Below, in pieces: positions 10,825-20,939 of a stretch of DNA of 64,000 bases; the stretch's first letter is position 1, and each line of letters opens with the position of its first letter. Location: positions 23,501 to 87,500 of the forward strand of contig CAUYUJ010019608.1 in NCBI GenBank assembly GCA_963575745.1. The letters are read 5' to 3'. Source of the DNA: Prorocentrum cordatum. Lineage: Eukaryota; Sar; Dinophyceae; Prorocentrales; Prorocentraceae. The position numbers were made by a program, and so were the translations under genes. The notes under the pieces are model-generated. The model saw only the letters and a program-made list of their open reading frames with translations. It did no database searches and was not told the origin of the DNA.

Positions 10825-11702
10825 TGGGCGTGGCGACCCTAATTAGGGACCCCCCCCCCCTGTGATTGATCCCACCCAAGATGGCCCAAAGATGGCACCC
10901 AAGAGGGCCCCAAGAGGTGGCCAGGAAGCCCCAAGAGGCCCCCAGGATGCCCCCCAAGAGACCCCCTAAGAGGCCCCAAGAGACCTCCCAGAGGCACCCA
11001 AGATGCTCCAAGAGGCCTCGGCGAGAATGCCAAATCACTGATGTCACTAGAGGTTTTAGCCACATGTTGGCCTCTTGGGGGGGGGCACTGCTTAAGATAC
11101 ATTAATAAGATGACCTCCAAGATGGTTCAAGATATCCCAAGATGTCTCAATGGCTCCCACGATGCTCCAAGATGCCCCAAGACCGCTCCAAGACTGCTCC
11201 AAGTGGCCAAAGAGCTCCCCCACGAGGCCCCGAAGAGGCCAAAACCTCAGGAACATCTATGTGTTTGGCTTTCTCGCCTTTTCGCTTCCGGTGGCCATCC
11301 GAGGCCTCAAGATGGCTCCAATATGGCCCAAGAGGGCCCCAAGAGAGGGTCAAGAGAGCCCCAAGACGGCCCCAAGAGCGCTCCCAGAGCGACCCAAGAG
11401 CGCCCCAAGAGGCGATGTGTTGGGCTCCCGAGGGGCAACGCTAACTAATGCTCGCTTCTTGTTTGATCGATGTCCTCCAAAATGGCCCCAAGAGCGCTCC
11501 CAAGGCTCCCAAGAGCGCTTCAAGAGGGCACCAAGAGGCGCCCAGGAGGCCCCAACAGGCGCCTAAGAGGCCTCCAAGATGCTCACAAGAGACCCCAAAG
11601 AGGCCCCAAGAAGCTCTCCGAGGCAGCCAAGATGCTCCAAGAGGCCTCCACTGGGGGACCTTTCCTCTGTGTGCTGCCCACTTCCCTGATTGAGGTCACG
11701 CG
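10825..11702. repeat. Right arm of an ~0.88-kb inverted duplication
   Basis: Reverse-complement partner of 7115-8005. It carries CCCTAATTAGGG near 10838, TGTTGGGCTCCCGAGGGGCA near 11418, TTGTTTGATCGATGTCC near 11458 and CTGCCCACTTCCCTGAT near 11678, matching the left arm in inverted order. It ends about 40 bases before the 3' end of the gene at 11744-12771. Confidence 0.8.
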
Positions 11703-11743
11703 AAGCGTCTAGAGTTTAAGCGACGCCAAATGCGCTGCATAGG

Positions 11744-12771
11744 TCATTGGGAAGTAAGGTAGGCCAGCACGCTCTGCATCTCCGCCAGGGGTGCACAGTC
11801 TGTCTTGGAGCGCGCCTTCTTGAAGAGGTCCAAGGTCTGCTCGCCGGCGGCGTTGGCTTTGCGCTTCTTGAGTTTCAGCCCCGAGTAGTTGCCCTGGTAC
11901 ATCTTCGCCAGAGCGTTGCCGAATCCCCTGGGGTAGTGCTGGGATTTCTTGAGCTGCTTCCCGCCATTAACCTGCTCGCGGCCATCAGAGCTGCATGTGA
12001 TGCGCACCAGGTCGTTGTCGGCACGCTTGTCGCGGGATGTTTGTTTTTTTTTTTCCTGGGACTTCCAAGTCCTTGATGCACTTATCATTGCACCACAACG
12101 CCGTAGGTTTCAACGACGGTGCCCCGAAAGCCCCCATGTACACAAAGGCTCCGAACACATTGATTATGCGGAGCATGTCTTGGAAACCAGGGTGGCGATT
12201 GAGATTTGAAGATGCTGGCTGCTCCAGAATCCATAAGCCCCCCACGGGCAGATATGATGAGCATCAACAGAACACAGCGTGCAACCATCTTATTAGCTGC
12301 TACCACTTGCGGCCTCTTAGTGTTTCCAAGGGGGCCCCATTCTTTGCGCCCAGCCGCATGCCTGTTCACCCGTGCCCAAGTAGAACAAACTGGAGCAAGC
12401 ACATTGATGCTGCCTGGCTTGCAGTGGAGGGCCATGTGCAAGGCGCTGGCAAACCCAGCGTCTGAATTCATATCGAATTGGCCGCCGGGAACATCATCGT
12501 TGATCTCAAAAAGGACGACAAGTTTGCGTGCGCGCCAGCCAGCCTTTGAGAACCCGCGCCCCCCTGCAATGAATTCCGTGCCATCGGCATCTGGGCGCCC
12601 CACGGACTTCCACAACGCATCATTTGACACGATGGCGAGAATACATTGCAACGCGATCAACGGCGCCCCGCGTTCAAACAGCGACTTCAAGAGCAACTGT
12701 TTTGCGTTATTAGGTTTTGTCGTGTAGACAACTGTTTTCCGATTGGACTCGGCTTTGCGCGTTGCGGCCAC
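11744..12771 (-). CDS. Multicopy dinoflagellate protein, possibly methyltransferase-like, with two frameshifts
   Basis: Three overlapping minus-strand frames make one protein of about 330 residues. The first reads FDMNSDAGFASALHMAL, NVLAPVCSTWARVNRHAAG and GPLGNTKRPQVVAANKMVAR. After a one-base slip at the C6 run (12238-12243) it continues LWILEQPASSNLNRHPGFQ and YMGAFGAPSLKPTALWCND. After a second slip at the T11 run (12044-12054) it ends with CSSDGREQVNGGKQLKKSQ, YPRGFGNALAKMY and a TGA stop. I associate the core with a very common dinoflagellate family of unknown function. The spacing of DxxxDAGFxxAL, a PxCS step and LEQP is reminiscent of motifs I, IV and VI of cytosine-C5 methyltransferases, but that is a weak inference. 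Both slips are at homopolymers, so sequencing error is as likely as pseudogenisation. Confidence 0.65.
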
Positions 12772-12895
12772 GTTGATCTGATCTGCTCTGTTCGCGCGTG
12801 CAATTCGCGAAGCTTACGCCGCAGGAAATATTCGGCCACTTTTCATTATGAGCCAAAACGGCTGCGCTACACAAAGAGGAGGGTGGATGGGGGGA

Positions 12896-14340
12896 GGATG
12901 ACAGCCATGATGATGATGCTGATGCTGATGATGCAGATGATGATGATGATGGTGATGATGACGACGATGATGATGATGCTGCTGAAGATGATGAGGGCCA
13001 GGCTTGCTCGATAGATTCAGGGGGGCACTGCCGACGACGACGACGACGACGACGACTGCGACGACGACAACGACGACGACATGGATGATTGAACCCGCAC
13101 TCTTGGACCCAGGGGGCACCTGGAAACCCATGGGCGCGGGGGGGCAGTGCGGCCCCGAACCCCGCGGGCGCGGGGGGTGCGGTCGTCGTCGTCTCGGGGC
13201 TGATCTCATAGGCCCCAAGACATGACATCGTCGTCGTCGTCCTCGTCGTCCTCGTCGTCGTCGAACGCGGTGCCAGATGCGCCTGCCCCGCGACCCATCT
13301 ATTCCCGCGACCCGCTTGCGACCCGCGGTCGTCGGTTGTCCGTCGTCGTCGTTCCGTCGTCATCCTTGGCGTCGTCGACTTCGTCGTTGTGGCGGTGGGC
13401 GCGGCGGGCGCGGCGGGCGCCTTGTCGGCGCGGCCGGCGCCGCGAGCGCCCCCCCCAGCGCCGCGGCGCAAGTGGCTCGCCGGCGGCGAGGGTCGAGGAT
13501 GAGGAGGAAGAGGAGGAGGAGGAGGAGGGGGGGGGCGAGGTGGATGAGGAGGAGGGGGACGAGGAGGAAAAGGATAGCGAGGATGAGGATGGGGCGCACG
13601 AGGAGGACGAAGGGGCGGAGGAAGACAGAGCAAGCAAGGGAGGATGAGAGCTGGGAAAGACGCGAGGGCGAGTTGAGGCGGCCTTGCCGCCAGGGACTTC
13701 CTGAAACCTCTTTAGGTCCCTGGGGGCCACCGGGGGTCCGGATCCGGGGCGGGGGCAAAACTTACCATCCGCTTCTCCTCATCTTCCTCGTCCTCCTCGC
13801 CCCCCCTCCTCTGCGCCCGCCCCCCTCGTTATCTTCCCCCGCCTCCTCCTCCTCCTCCTGCTCTTCCCCTTGCTTTTCCTCCCCCCCCCCTTCCCCCAGC
13901 ACGCGCGGGCGCAGGGCGCAAGCGGGTGGCGTCGCGCGCGCCACGGCGCAAGGAAGAGGACTAGGAGGAGGGGGGCGACGACGATAACGACGACGTCGAC
14001 GTCGAGAAAGATGAGAAGGAAGGAGTTGGGGGCGTGCCGGGGGGGAAAGGGGGTGGGAGAAAGGAAGCAAGGGAGTGAGGAGGTAAGAAGAAGACAGGCG
14101 AGACCAAGTTGATGGTGAGGGGTCCTTCCCCCCCTCCTCCTTCTCATCATCATCATCATTTGCATCATCATCGCCATCTCATTCCCATATCACAATCGTC
14201 ACGGTCGTCATTATCATCGTCAGCATTCTCATCGCCATAGTCGTCGTCATCCTCATCATCATCATCTTCACTCTCATCATTATCATCCTCCTCATCATCA
14301 TCACCATGATTATGGCCCTCCCATTCCTCCTACCCCTCCG
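12896..14340. repeat. Cluster of trinucleotide and purine/pyrimidine microsatellites
   Basis: Successive blocks are GAT/GATGCT (about 12905-13000), GAC (13028-13083), CGT (13225-13262), GAGGA (13495-13630), CTCCTC (13780-13880), GACGAC (13975-14005) and CATCAT/TCATCG (14140-14325). Between the blocks lie GC-rich stretches without a supportable gene. The long open frames here are Arg-, Met-, Ser- or Glu-rich translations of the repeats. Confidence 0.85.
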
Positions 14341-14559
14341 CACTCTCAGCGCTACTCGCACGCCGCTCTCGCCCGCGAGATCCCGCGGGGATCGCGACGA
14401 GGGCCTCGGGACCTCTGGGGGCCCGCGCTCGTTTGTCTGTTTGTTGTTCCCCATATCCTAAGACGGGGTTATTGTTATTACTTGGACGCCTCCTACTCCT
14501 CCTTCTCCCTCCTCCTCTTTTCTCCCCCCCCCTGTCGGACTTACCCATGCCCGCACTTG

Positions 14560-14806
14560 CTCATGCACAGACTTACTCATACTACTCACACCCAGACGTA
14601 CTCATACACAGACTCACTCATACCCAGACTTACTCATACTCAGTATTATTCATACTCAGACTTACTCATACCCAGACGTACACATACACAGGCTTTCTCA
14701 TACCCAGACTTACTCATACACAGACTTACTCATACACAGACTTACTTATACTCGAGCATACTCATACGCAGACCTACTCATACTCAGACTTACTCAACAC
14801 ACATCA
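14560..14806. repeat. Tandem array of a 16-bp ACTCATACNCAGACTT unit
   Basis: The unit ACTCATACACAGACTT and close variants repeat about 15 times head to tail. Because 16 is not a multiple of three, each frame cycles through peptides such as HTQTYSY and LIPRLTH. It is a minisatellite, not a gene. Confidence 0.9.
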
Positions 14807-15432
14807 GATTTGGAGGATGTCTCAAGCGGGGCGCTGGTTTCAGCACCCCTAAGGGGAGCCGCCAGGGGTGGTTGCACGGGATCGTTCGCGGCCATTTTCT
14901 GGGGATGTCTCAGGCGGTTTGCTTGTTTCTGGGCTCAACATCCTTCGCTTGGAGAGCAGATTGCGAGGATGTCTCGGGCGGGGCGCTGGTTTCAGCACCC
15001 CTAAGGGGAGCCGCCAGGGGTGGTTGCACGGGCTCGTTCGCGGCCATTTTGTGGGGATGTCTCAGACGGTTTGCTGGTTTCTGGGCTCAACATCCTTCGC
15101 TTTCGGAGCAGATTTGGAGGATGTCTCGAGCGAGGCGCTCATTTTCACCCCCCAGGTGGGCCAGATTTTGAAGATGTCTCGATCGGTTTGCTTGTTTTGG
15201 TGGCCAGGCTCACGGCCCTAAGGGGAGCCGCCAGGGGTGGCTGCACGGGCTCGTTCGCGGCCATTTTGTGGGGATGTCTCAAGCGATTTGCTTGTTTCTG
15301 GGCTCAACATCCTTCGATTTCGGAGCAGATTTGGAGGATGTCTCGAGCGAGGCGCTCATTTGCACCCCCAGGTGGGCCAGATTTTGAGGATGTCTCGATC
15401 GGTTTGCTTGTTTTGGTGGCCAGGCTCGTGGG
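14807..15432. repeat. Tandem array of ~150-200-bp GGATGTCTC units
   Basis: Blocks built from AGATTTGGAGGATGTCTC, CCCCTAAGGGGAGCCGCCAG, GTTCGCGGCCATTTTGTGGG and GGGCTCAACATCCTTCG recur about four times with deletions between copies. A sub-block with TCGATCGGTTTGCTTGTTTT appears only in the later copies, giving a composite array. No reading frame persists across units. Confidence 0.85.
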
Positions 15433-15444
15433 CGCAGATTCTTC

Positions 15445-15990
15445 TCAGGATGCCACAGGAGGCTCCAACAGGCTCCAGGAGGCCCCAGGAGACCACATGA
15501 GGTCCCAGGAGGCATCAGGAGGCCACAGAAAGACTCAAGAGGCCACAGGATGTCCCAAGAGGCCCCAGGAGGCCCCAGGAAGCTCCAGAAGGCCTCAGGA
15601 AACCACAGGAGGCCCCAGGAGGCAACAGGAAGCGCCAGGAGGCAAGGCAACAGGCCCCGAGAGGCCCCAGGAGCAGGAGGCCTCAGAAGGCAACAGGAGT
15701 GGCTCCAATCCCATGTGTTTTACGTATGCTCCTATCGATTGGGCCTCACCTGGAGCACGATTCTTTGATGTTCTACGTATGTTTCTATAGGTGGTCCTTC
15801 TCATGTGTACACAATCCTAAATAGTTTACTCATGTTCCTATAGATTGGGCCTCTCCTGGGGCACGAGTCCTTGGTGTTTTACGCGTGTTCCTATAGATGG
15901 CCCTTCTCCTGTGGCTCTAATCCGCAATGTTTTATGTGCGTCTGTTGCTATAGATTGCGCCTCTCCTGGGGCACGAAACCTTCCTAGGAG
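15445..15990. repeat. AGGCCCCAGGAGG minisatellite followed by a ~70-bp tandem repeat
   Basis: From 15445 to about 15700 the sequence is variations on AGGCCCCAGGAGGCCACAGG, close to the dispersed CTCTTGGGGCC family. From about 15705 to 15985 a unit beginning CCTATAGATTGGGCCTCTCC and containing GGGGCACGA and TTTTACG repeats about four times. The region 15990-16350 shows nothing I recognise. Confidence 0.8.
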
Positions 15991-16358
15991 GCCCCAGGAG
16001 GTCCCAAGAGGCCCCTGGAGACCCCAGGAAGCCCCAGTAGATTTCAGGAGGCCCCGGGAGGCCCCAGGCTCATGCACAGAGACGCGCTCGTACTACTGAG
16101 GCTCATTCACACTCCAATTCATTCGCAGTTAGATTGATGTCAAGACCGTCACAACTGAAGCCCGCTAATATTCGAAAGCTCTTGCGCCTAGACGTTCACG
16201 GCGGACAGGTCCATGCGAGTAGATGCACATATGGGGAGCTCCACGCAGTGAATAATTTTATGTGAATGGCCGCGCGCCCCAGGACTGCAACGCCTGAGGC
16301 ATTATTCCGACTGAATTCATTCCCCGTACGCACGCACTATGGTGTATAATTTACCCGA

Positions 16359-18482
16359 TCATGAAGGCATTGCCTAGGCATGGCCCTGTGAATGCCCTGA
16401 GTCGGAGCATGCTGGGTCCCAGGATGCCTTGATCCCGCCGTGCTTGCTCCACGTGATGTGACGTTGCTGGGGGGGCTCGCCGTTCGATGTCTTGCAAATC
16501 CAGAACGCTTTCTGATGCAACAGTAATTTGATATGGCTCCCATTCTCATGCTGGGCCAACGTGTAGCGAGAGCCCCCTAGGCCTTTTGGCAGCTCGCTCT
16601 GGGGGTAGGCCCGACTCGGCACGTTGTTCGGGATCGCGTAGCCCTGAACGGCGATGGCCCCTCTGGGCGCAGGCGGGGGGGGGCGTAAGGAAGGGGAAGG
16701 GGATGGGGGAAGAGTGGCAAGTGGGAGCATGAGGAAGGGCAACCAGAGGAGGAGGTGGAGGAGAGGGAGGAGGAAGATGAGGAGGAGGAAAAGAAGGAGC
16801 AAGAAAGGAGGGGAGGCGCAGGGGCTGACGAGGGAGGAGGTCAGAAGGGGGAAGCGGGATGGAAGATGTGGGGGAGGAGGGGGAGGTCGGACGTCGGATA
16901 AAGGGGGGGAGGAAGGGGGGCAGAGGGGGGGGGGGATGAAGGAGAGGAAGGAGGAGCCTCCTTCTCTTTCCTCATTATGCCCATGGATCGATCCTGCGAC
17001 GACCTCCTTGGTCTGCTTGCCCTTGCGCTGGCCCTTGCTCACCTTGGTCCTGGGCTCGGAGCCGCCGGAGTCCCCGGCGCGCTTCTTGCCCGAGCTGTGG
17101 ACCTCGTCCTTGCCCGAGCTGTGGACCTCGTCCTTGCCCCAGCTGTCGCCCTTGCCTTTGCCCGAGCTGTGGACCTCGTCCTTGCCCGGGCTGTCGCCCT
17201 TGCCCTTGCCGTGCTTGACCTTGCCCGAGCTGTGGACCTAGTCCTTGCCCGAGCCGTCGCCCATGCCCTTGCCCTTGCCCGAGCTGTGGACCTCGTCCTT
17301 GCCCGAGCCGCCGCCCTTGCCCTTGCCGTGCTTGACCTTGCCCGAGCTGTGGACCTCGCCCTTGCCCGAGCCGTCGCCCTTGCCCTTGCCGTGCTTGCCC
17401 TTGCCCGAGCTGTGGATCTCGCCCTTGCCCGAGCTGTCGCCCTTGCCCTTGCCGTGTTTGCCCTTGCCGCTCTGCGGCAATATCTGTTCGATGCTGCTGA
17501 CAGGAGGCGGCGGTGCTGCTGCCATCTCACCTCTGACTTGCTCCACCACTGGCCTGATGGGCTCGGCCCGCGGGCGAAGGCATCGCAAGCGCATGTCCGG
17601 GACAGGGTCTAATGGAGGGCCTTCGCAGCCACACAGCTCAGCAACGTACTCCATGTCTTTGGCGCTGCTCGCCGCCGCATCGCCGTCTTCTTGCGCCTGG
17701 AGCTGGCCAGCCAGGTTAAGGGTGTCTTCTGCCAAGTCGCCGACGTCATCGATCGCCTCGATGCTGGGACTCTCCTCCACCAGGTCGTCGTAGACCTTCC
17801 GGCCACCACCGCTGCCCATGGCTTCGTCCTTGCCGTCGCCCTCTAGCAACTGATCTTGCCCAGCCTCGGCCGGACTCCCCATCGGCCACTCCTGCTCAGC
17901 CTCGGCCTGACTGCCCATCGGCCACTCCTGCTCAGCCGCAGCTAGACTGTCCTCTGGCCACTCCTGCTCAGCCGCAGCTAGACTGTCCTCTGGCCATGGC
18001 TCCTGCTCAGCCGCAGCTAGACTGTCCTCTGGCCATGGCTCCTGCTCAGCCGCAGCTAGACTGTCCTCTGGCCATGGCTCCTGCTCAGCCGCAGCTAGAC
18101 TGTCCTCTGGCCATGGCTCCTGCTCAGCCGCAGCCTGACAGCCATCTATCACGCCGTCGTCGACCGCCATATCCGCGCCGCTTTTGGGCGCGGCGTCGCC
18201 GCCCTCAAAGGGCGCGCGCGAGCCGTCTCGCAAAGCGTCGACCTCCAGATCCTGGCCACCGAAGGGCAACTGCGAACCGCCCTCCAAGGCCCCCCAGGCC
18301 ATGCCGCTCTTGGGCGCGGCGTCGCCGCCCTCAAGGGGCGTGCGCGAGCCGTCTCGCAAGGCGTCGACCCCCGGATTCTGGCCGCCGAAGGGCTTCTGCG
18401 CACCGTCCTCCAAAGCCTTCAAGGCCTTTCCGCTCTCCTCATGCCCGGCGCCGTCGGAGTCGTAGCACAGGTTGCCTTCCAT
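16359..18482 (-). CDS. Repeat-rich acidic then Gly/Lys-rich dinoflagellate protein
   Basis: Beginning MEGNLCYDSDGAGHEESG, the protein has two copies of VDALRDGSRxPxEGGDAAPKSG, then about five LAAAEQEPWPEDS units (39-bp repeats at about 17930-18130). A region with YDDLVEESPSIEAIDDVGD follows, then about ten GKGKHGKGKGDxSGKxEVHSS repeats. An SKGQRKGKQTKEVVAGS segment leads into a low-complexity stretch that is probably an intron (about 16970-16660). The last part reads YAIPNNVPSRAYPQSELPKG, KLLLHQKAFWIC and ITWSKHGGIKASW. TAG at 17240-17238 replaces the GAG of one KDEVHSSG unit, yet the frame continues unchanged on both sides. A second TAG at 16376-16374 is followed four codons later by TGA. 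No catalytic motif is visible. The gene is separated from the one upstream by about 20 bases and could be part of it. Confidence 0.6.
17931..18131 (-). repeat. 39-bp coding tandem repeat (LAAAEQEPWPEDS)
   Basis: About four nearly identical 39-bp units plus two shorter 33-bp relatives without the EP step. The near-identity at DNA level, including third codon positions, implies recent duplication or gene conversion. The peptide is acidic with a conserved Trp-Pro. Confidence 0.85.
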
Positions 18483-18503
18483 CTCAGAGAACCCGAGACC
18501 AGC

Positions 18504-19109
18504 TTAATCCTCATCTGAAGAGTGGACGTCCACAACTCCCGCGCATGCAGGAGTTCCCGTAGAGCCAGTGCTGGAGCATGTCCTGGGCTTGCGCGCGTAG
18601 CGCGTGCTAGCTTTCAGGCCCCGCGCCCCCGGCGACCGAGATGCCAGGCAGCCCTTCGAGCCTCGCAAGAGCGAGCGCGAGTACTGCAGGCACCTTGTCC
18701 ACAACCCAGCAGCATAGATCGCGATCGCCTCCTTGGTGTCGAGCTTCAGGTCCTTCGCGATCTGGCGGTTCAGGCGAAGCAGATTCCCCTGGAAGTGGTG
18801 ATCCTGCACGCGGGGGACGTCCGCCAAGAAGTACACGCTCGGGATCTTGTCGGGCATCGCGATGATGGCTCCCTTGGTGCAGTGGTAATTGGCAATCAGA
18901 TCGCTTTCCACCGGGCCCCTCAGAACGTCCACTATGTGAATCGGGTGGCGGGTCGCGTCTTCCAGCTGGAGGCTCGTCTTCAGGCCCGGGTCGATTTTCT
19001 TCAGGATCCAGTATGCGCACATAGCAACCTCGCCCATGCAATGCTCACTCTGCAACAGATGGATGGTGTCGTCAACGTCGCCATCATCATCTGCAGTGGC
19101 AGAGGCCAT
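18504..19109 (-). CDS. Unrecognised conserved-looking protein
   Basis: From an ATG at 19109 the protein reads MASATADDDGDVDDTIHLLQ, SEHCMGEVAMCAYWILKKID, LEDATRHPIHIVDVLRGPVE, YHCTKGAIIAMPDKIPSVYF, then LRLNRQIAKDLKLDTKEAI and IYAAGLWTRCLQYSRSLLRG. The end is basic and closes with VDVHSSDED and TAA. About 200 residues, mostly soluble, with mixed alpha-beta character and no signal peptide. I do not recognise the family. The normal composition, single frame and terminal TAA make this one of the cleaner coding stretches. The frame is open upstream of the chosen ATG, so a longer N-terminus or an upstream exon is possible. Confidence 0.65.
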   Translation of the reverse strand: MASATADDDGDVDDTIHLLQSEHCMGEVAMCAYWILKKIDPGLKTSLQLEDATRHPIHIVDVLRGPVESDLIANYHCTKGAIIAMPDKIPSVYFLADVPRVQDHHFQGNLLRLNRQIAKDLKLDTKEAIAIYAAGLWTRCLQYSRSLLRGSKGCLASRSPGARGLKASTRYARKPRTCSSTGSTGTPACAGVVDVHSSDED

Positions 19110-19364
19110 GTCTACTCTGCTGCGCGGTTTGTAGGGCAGTGGCGGCTGCCTGCCCGTGACCTGCCCGTCGCAATGCCTCCCAATATCGTTCGAGACAAAA
19201 TGGGCGATGGAGGATGGAGAGTGCCCGAATAGGGGAGGGGACCCGACCAAGAACGCCCACAGGGCCACGAAACCTCGCAGGGCCCCAAGGGACAACGCCC
19301 CAAAACGCCCAAGATCACCCAAGCTTAAACAACGTCCAAATCGCCAAACATCAACCGATGTTGA

Positions 19365-19600
19365 TTATCATTTTATGTTTGATGGTGGCGCGTGTCATGG
19401 CAATTTTATGTTGATATTCGTAATGATGGCGGATACGATGACGTGTTTTGATCCTGGTGGTGATGATGCGGGTTCTGATGACAAGCTCATGGTGGTGATC
19501 TTGGTGCTGTTGGTGGTTATGATGGCGTTTTGATGGTTGTGACCCTGGTGGTGATGGTAATACTGGCGGTTTTGATGACTGGACTTTTGATTATGGTGGT
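19365..19600. repeat. GATGGTGGT/TGATGATGG-like imperfect repeat
   Basis: A loose GTGGTGATGATGG-type repeat, T- and G-rich on the plus strand. No coding signal. It separates the gene at 18504-19109 from the one at 19690-20930. Confidence 0.7.
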
Positions 19601-19689
19601 GATAGCGCTCATGCTTGCGATTGTTCTTTATCTCCTGAGCCTCACCACGCGAGGCGAAACATGTTATTGTCTTGTGCCTCCGCTGGGCG

Positions 19690-20930
19690 AGGTTACCGAT
19701 TTCTGGTAATGAATTTGAAGCTGCACGGCAACGTGCGTGCGCCAGCTTCCGCAGGCACGCCCATAACAAAACGCGCGGCAAGCTTCTCACGCATATGCAA
19801 AATTGACTCCTTTCCAGATTGCCGAACAGCCTTTGAACATCTTGCAGCAACGTTGGCGATCTTGCGATCCCACGCCAATTTCAGCATCCAAATCACGCAG
19901 TAAGCATGGAAGTCGTTAGGGCGCCATGTGCGTCAGCCAGCGGTAGCAATTCATGCAGCCAAATCGCACGTCGGCGCAAATCCGATTCCCGCAAATGTTG
20001 AACTACTTTGTCTAAATTTCCTTCGCCTTGCTCACTTCAAGCTGCTCCATTCTTGCCAAATGCATCTCCATGGAGAGCGAAAAGGTTTGACCGCCCTATT
20101 CAATTGCATATTTGTTTGATTGCGCCGCGGTGAATTGCTGGTAGATCTTATACATCGTCATCTCCACGTCGCATCTGATATTGTCCGAGTGGCATGTGAG
20201 TTGATTTTTGTAGCGGCCTGGCAGCAATATCGCAATCATTACGTTTTCACCACCTCCGTTGAGTTCAGTGTAAGCGTCTCCCGACCACAGTGGTACATAC
20301 TGTCGAAAATACGCTAGCATCACAATCAATTGTCTAGGCTCCCGCGTCTCTTCCTCGTTTGGCTTACGGTAAGTTGGCCCCCAAACTTCCACCTTGTAGC
20401 ACGATGGACATGTCATCATTATGCACGCCGACCCCGCCAACCCTGACATAGATTGCCATGCGTTAGTCTTGAACGTCGCTGAATCTTTGAAGCGCCGCGT
20501 CGTATCATCCCGTTCTGTGCCCCAGTGTGGGCTGCCCCAAAACACAAACTCTAGATTCATGTCCATCTCCTTCGCAAACGTATCAAACGGTTTGAACTTC
20601 GTCTGAGTACTAAACCCCGATATGCCAAAGAAAGGCCCTGCTGCGCCCAAGTCGCATAGCACGTTGCTGCTCATGCATGTGCTTTCGTAAGAGCTTGTGT
20701 TGCCCAGGACTTGCGTCGTCGTTGGGCTTCGGCTGCTGCTCCAAGTCTGTAAGTGCCAGGCACTGGCATGGCAAGCCTTTCCCAGATCCCGCGCTAACAT
20801 CATTTCCACAAACAACAACAACATATTCTTGCTCGCTGGAAACAACGCGATCATCGCCCACAACCGGTCCATCATCCAAAACCATGTTCAAATATGTGCT
20901 GGTTGTTATGGCAGCGTCCTGCACCTGCAA
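19690..20930 (-). CDS. Unrecognised protein with three in-frame TAG codons and a Cys-rich C-terminus
   Basis: The first part (20930-20690) reads YLNMVLDDGPVVGDDRVVSS, EYVVVVCGNDVSAGSGKG and CQCLALTDLEQQPKPNDD. The frame changes once near 20700 and continues SSYESTCMSSNVLCDLGAAG, FFGISGFSTQTKFKPFDTF, LEFVFWGSPHWGTERDD, MTCPSCYKVEVWGPTYRKP and MLAYFRQYVPLWSGDAYTEL. Past TAG at 20098-20096 the same frame reads GGQTFSLSMEMHLARMEQL, and past TAGs at 20014-20012 and 20005-20003 it reads FNICGNRICADVRFGCMNCY. A one-base slip near 19925 leads to NDFHAYCVIWMLKLAWDRK, QSGKESILHMREKLAARF and a TAA near 19693. The Cys pairs suggest zinc binding. I do not recognise the family. Three TAGs in about 35 codons, with no TGA or TAA among them, are the notable oddity. 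Confidence 0.6.
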
Positions 20931-20939
20931 TCTCGAGCG

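Noticed and set aside
14433-15171. HTQTYSY-type frames as a repeat protein
   Set aside because: 16-bp tandem repeat; the frame rotates through three peptides.
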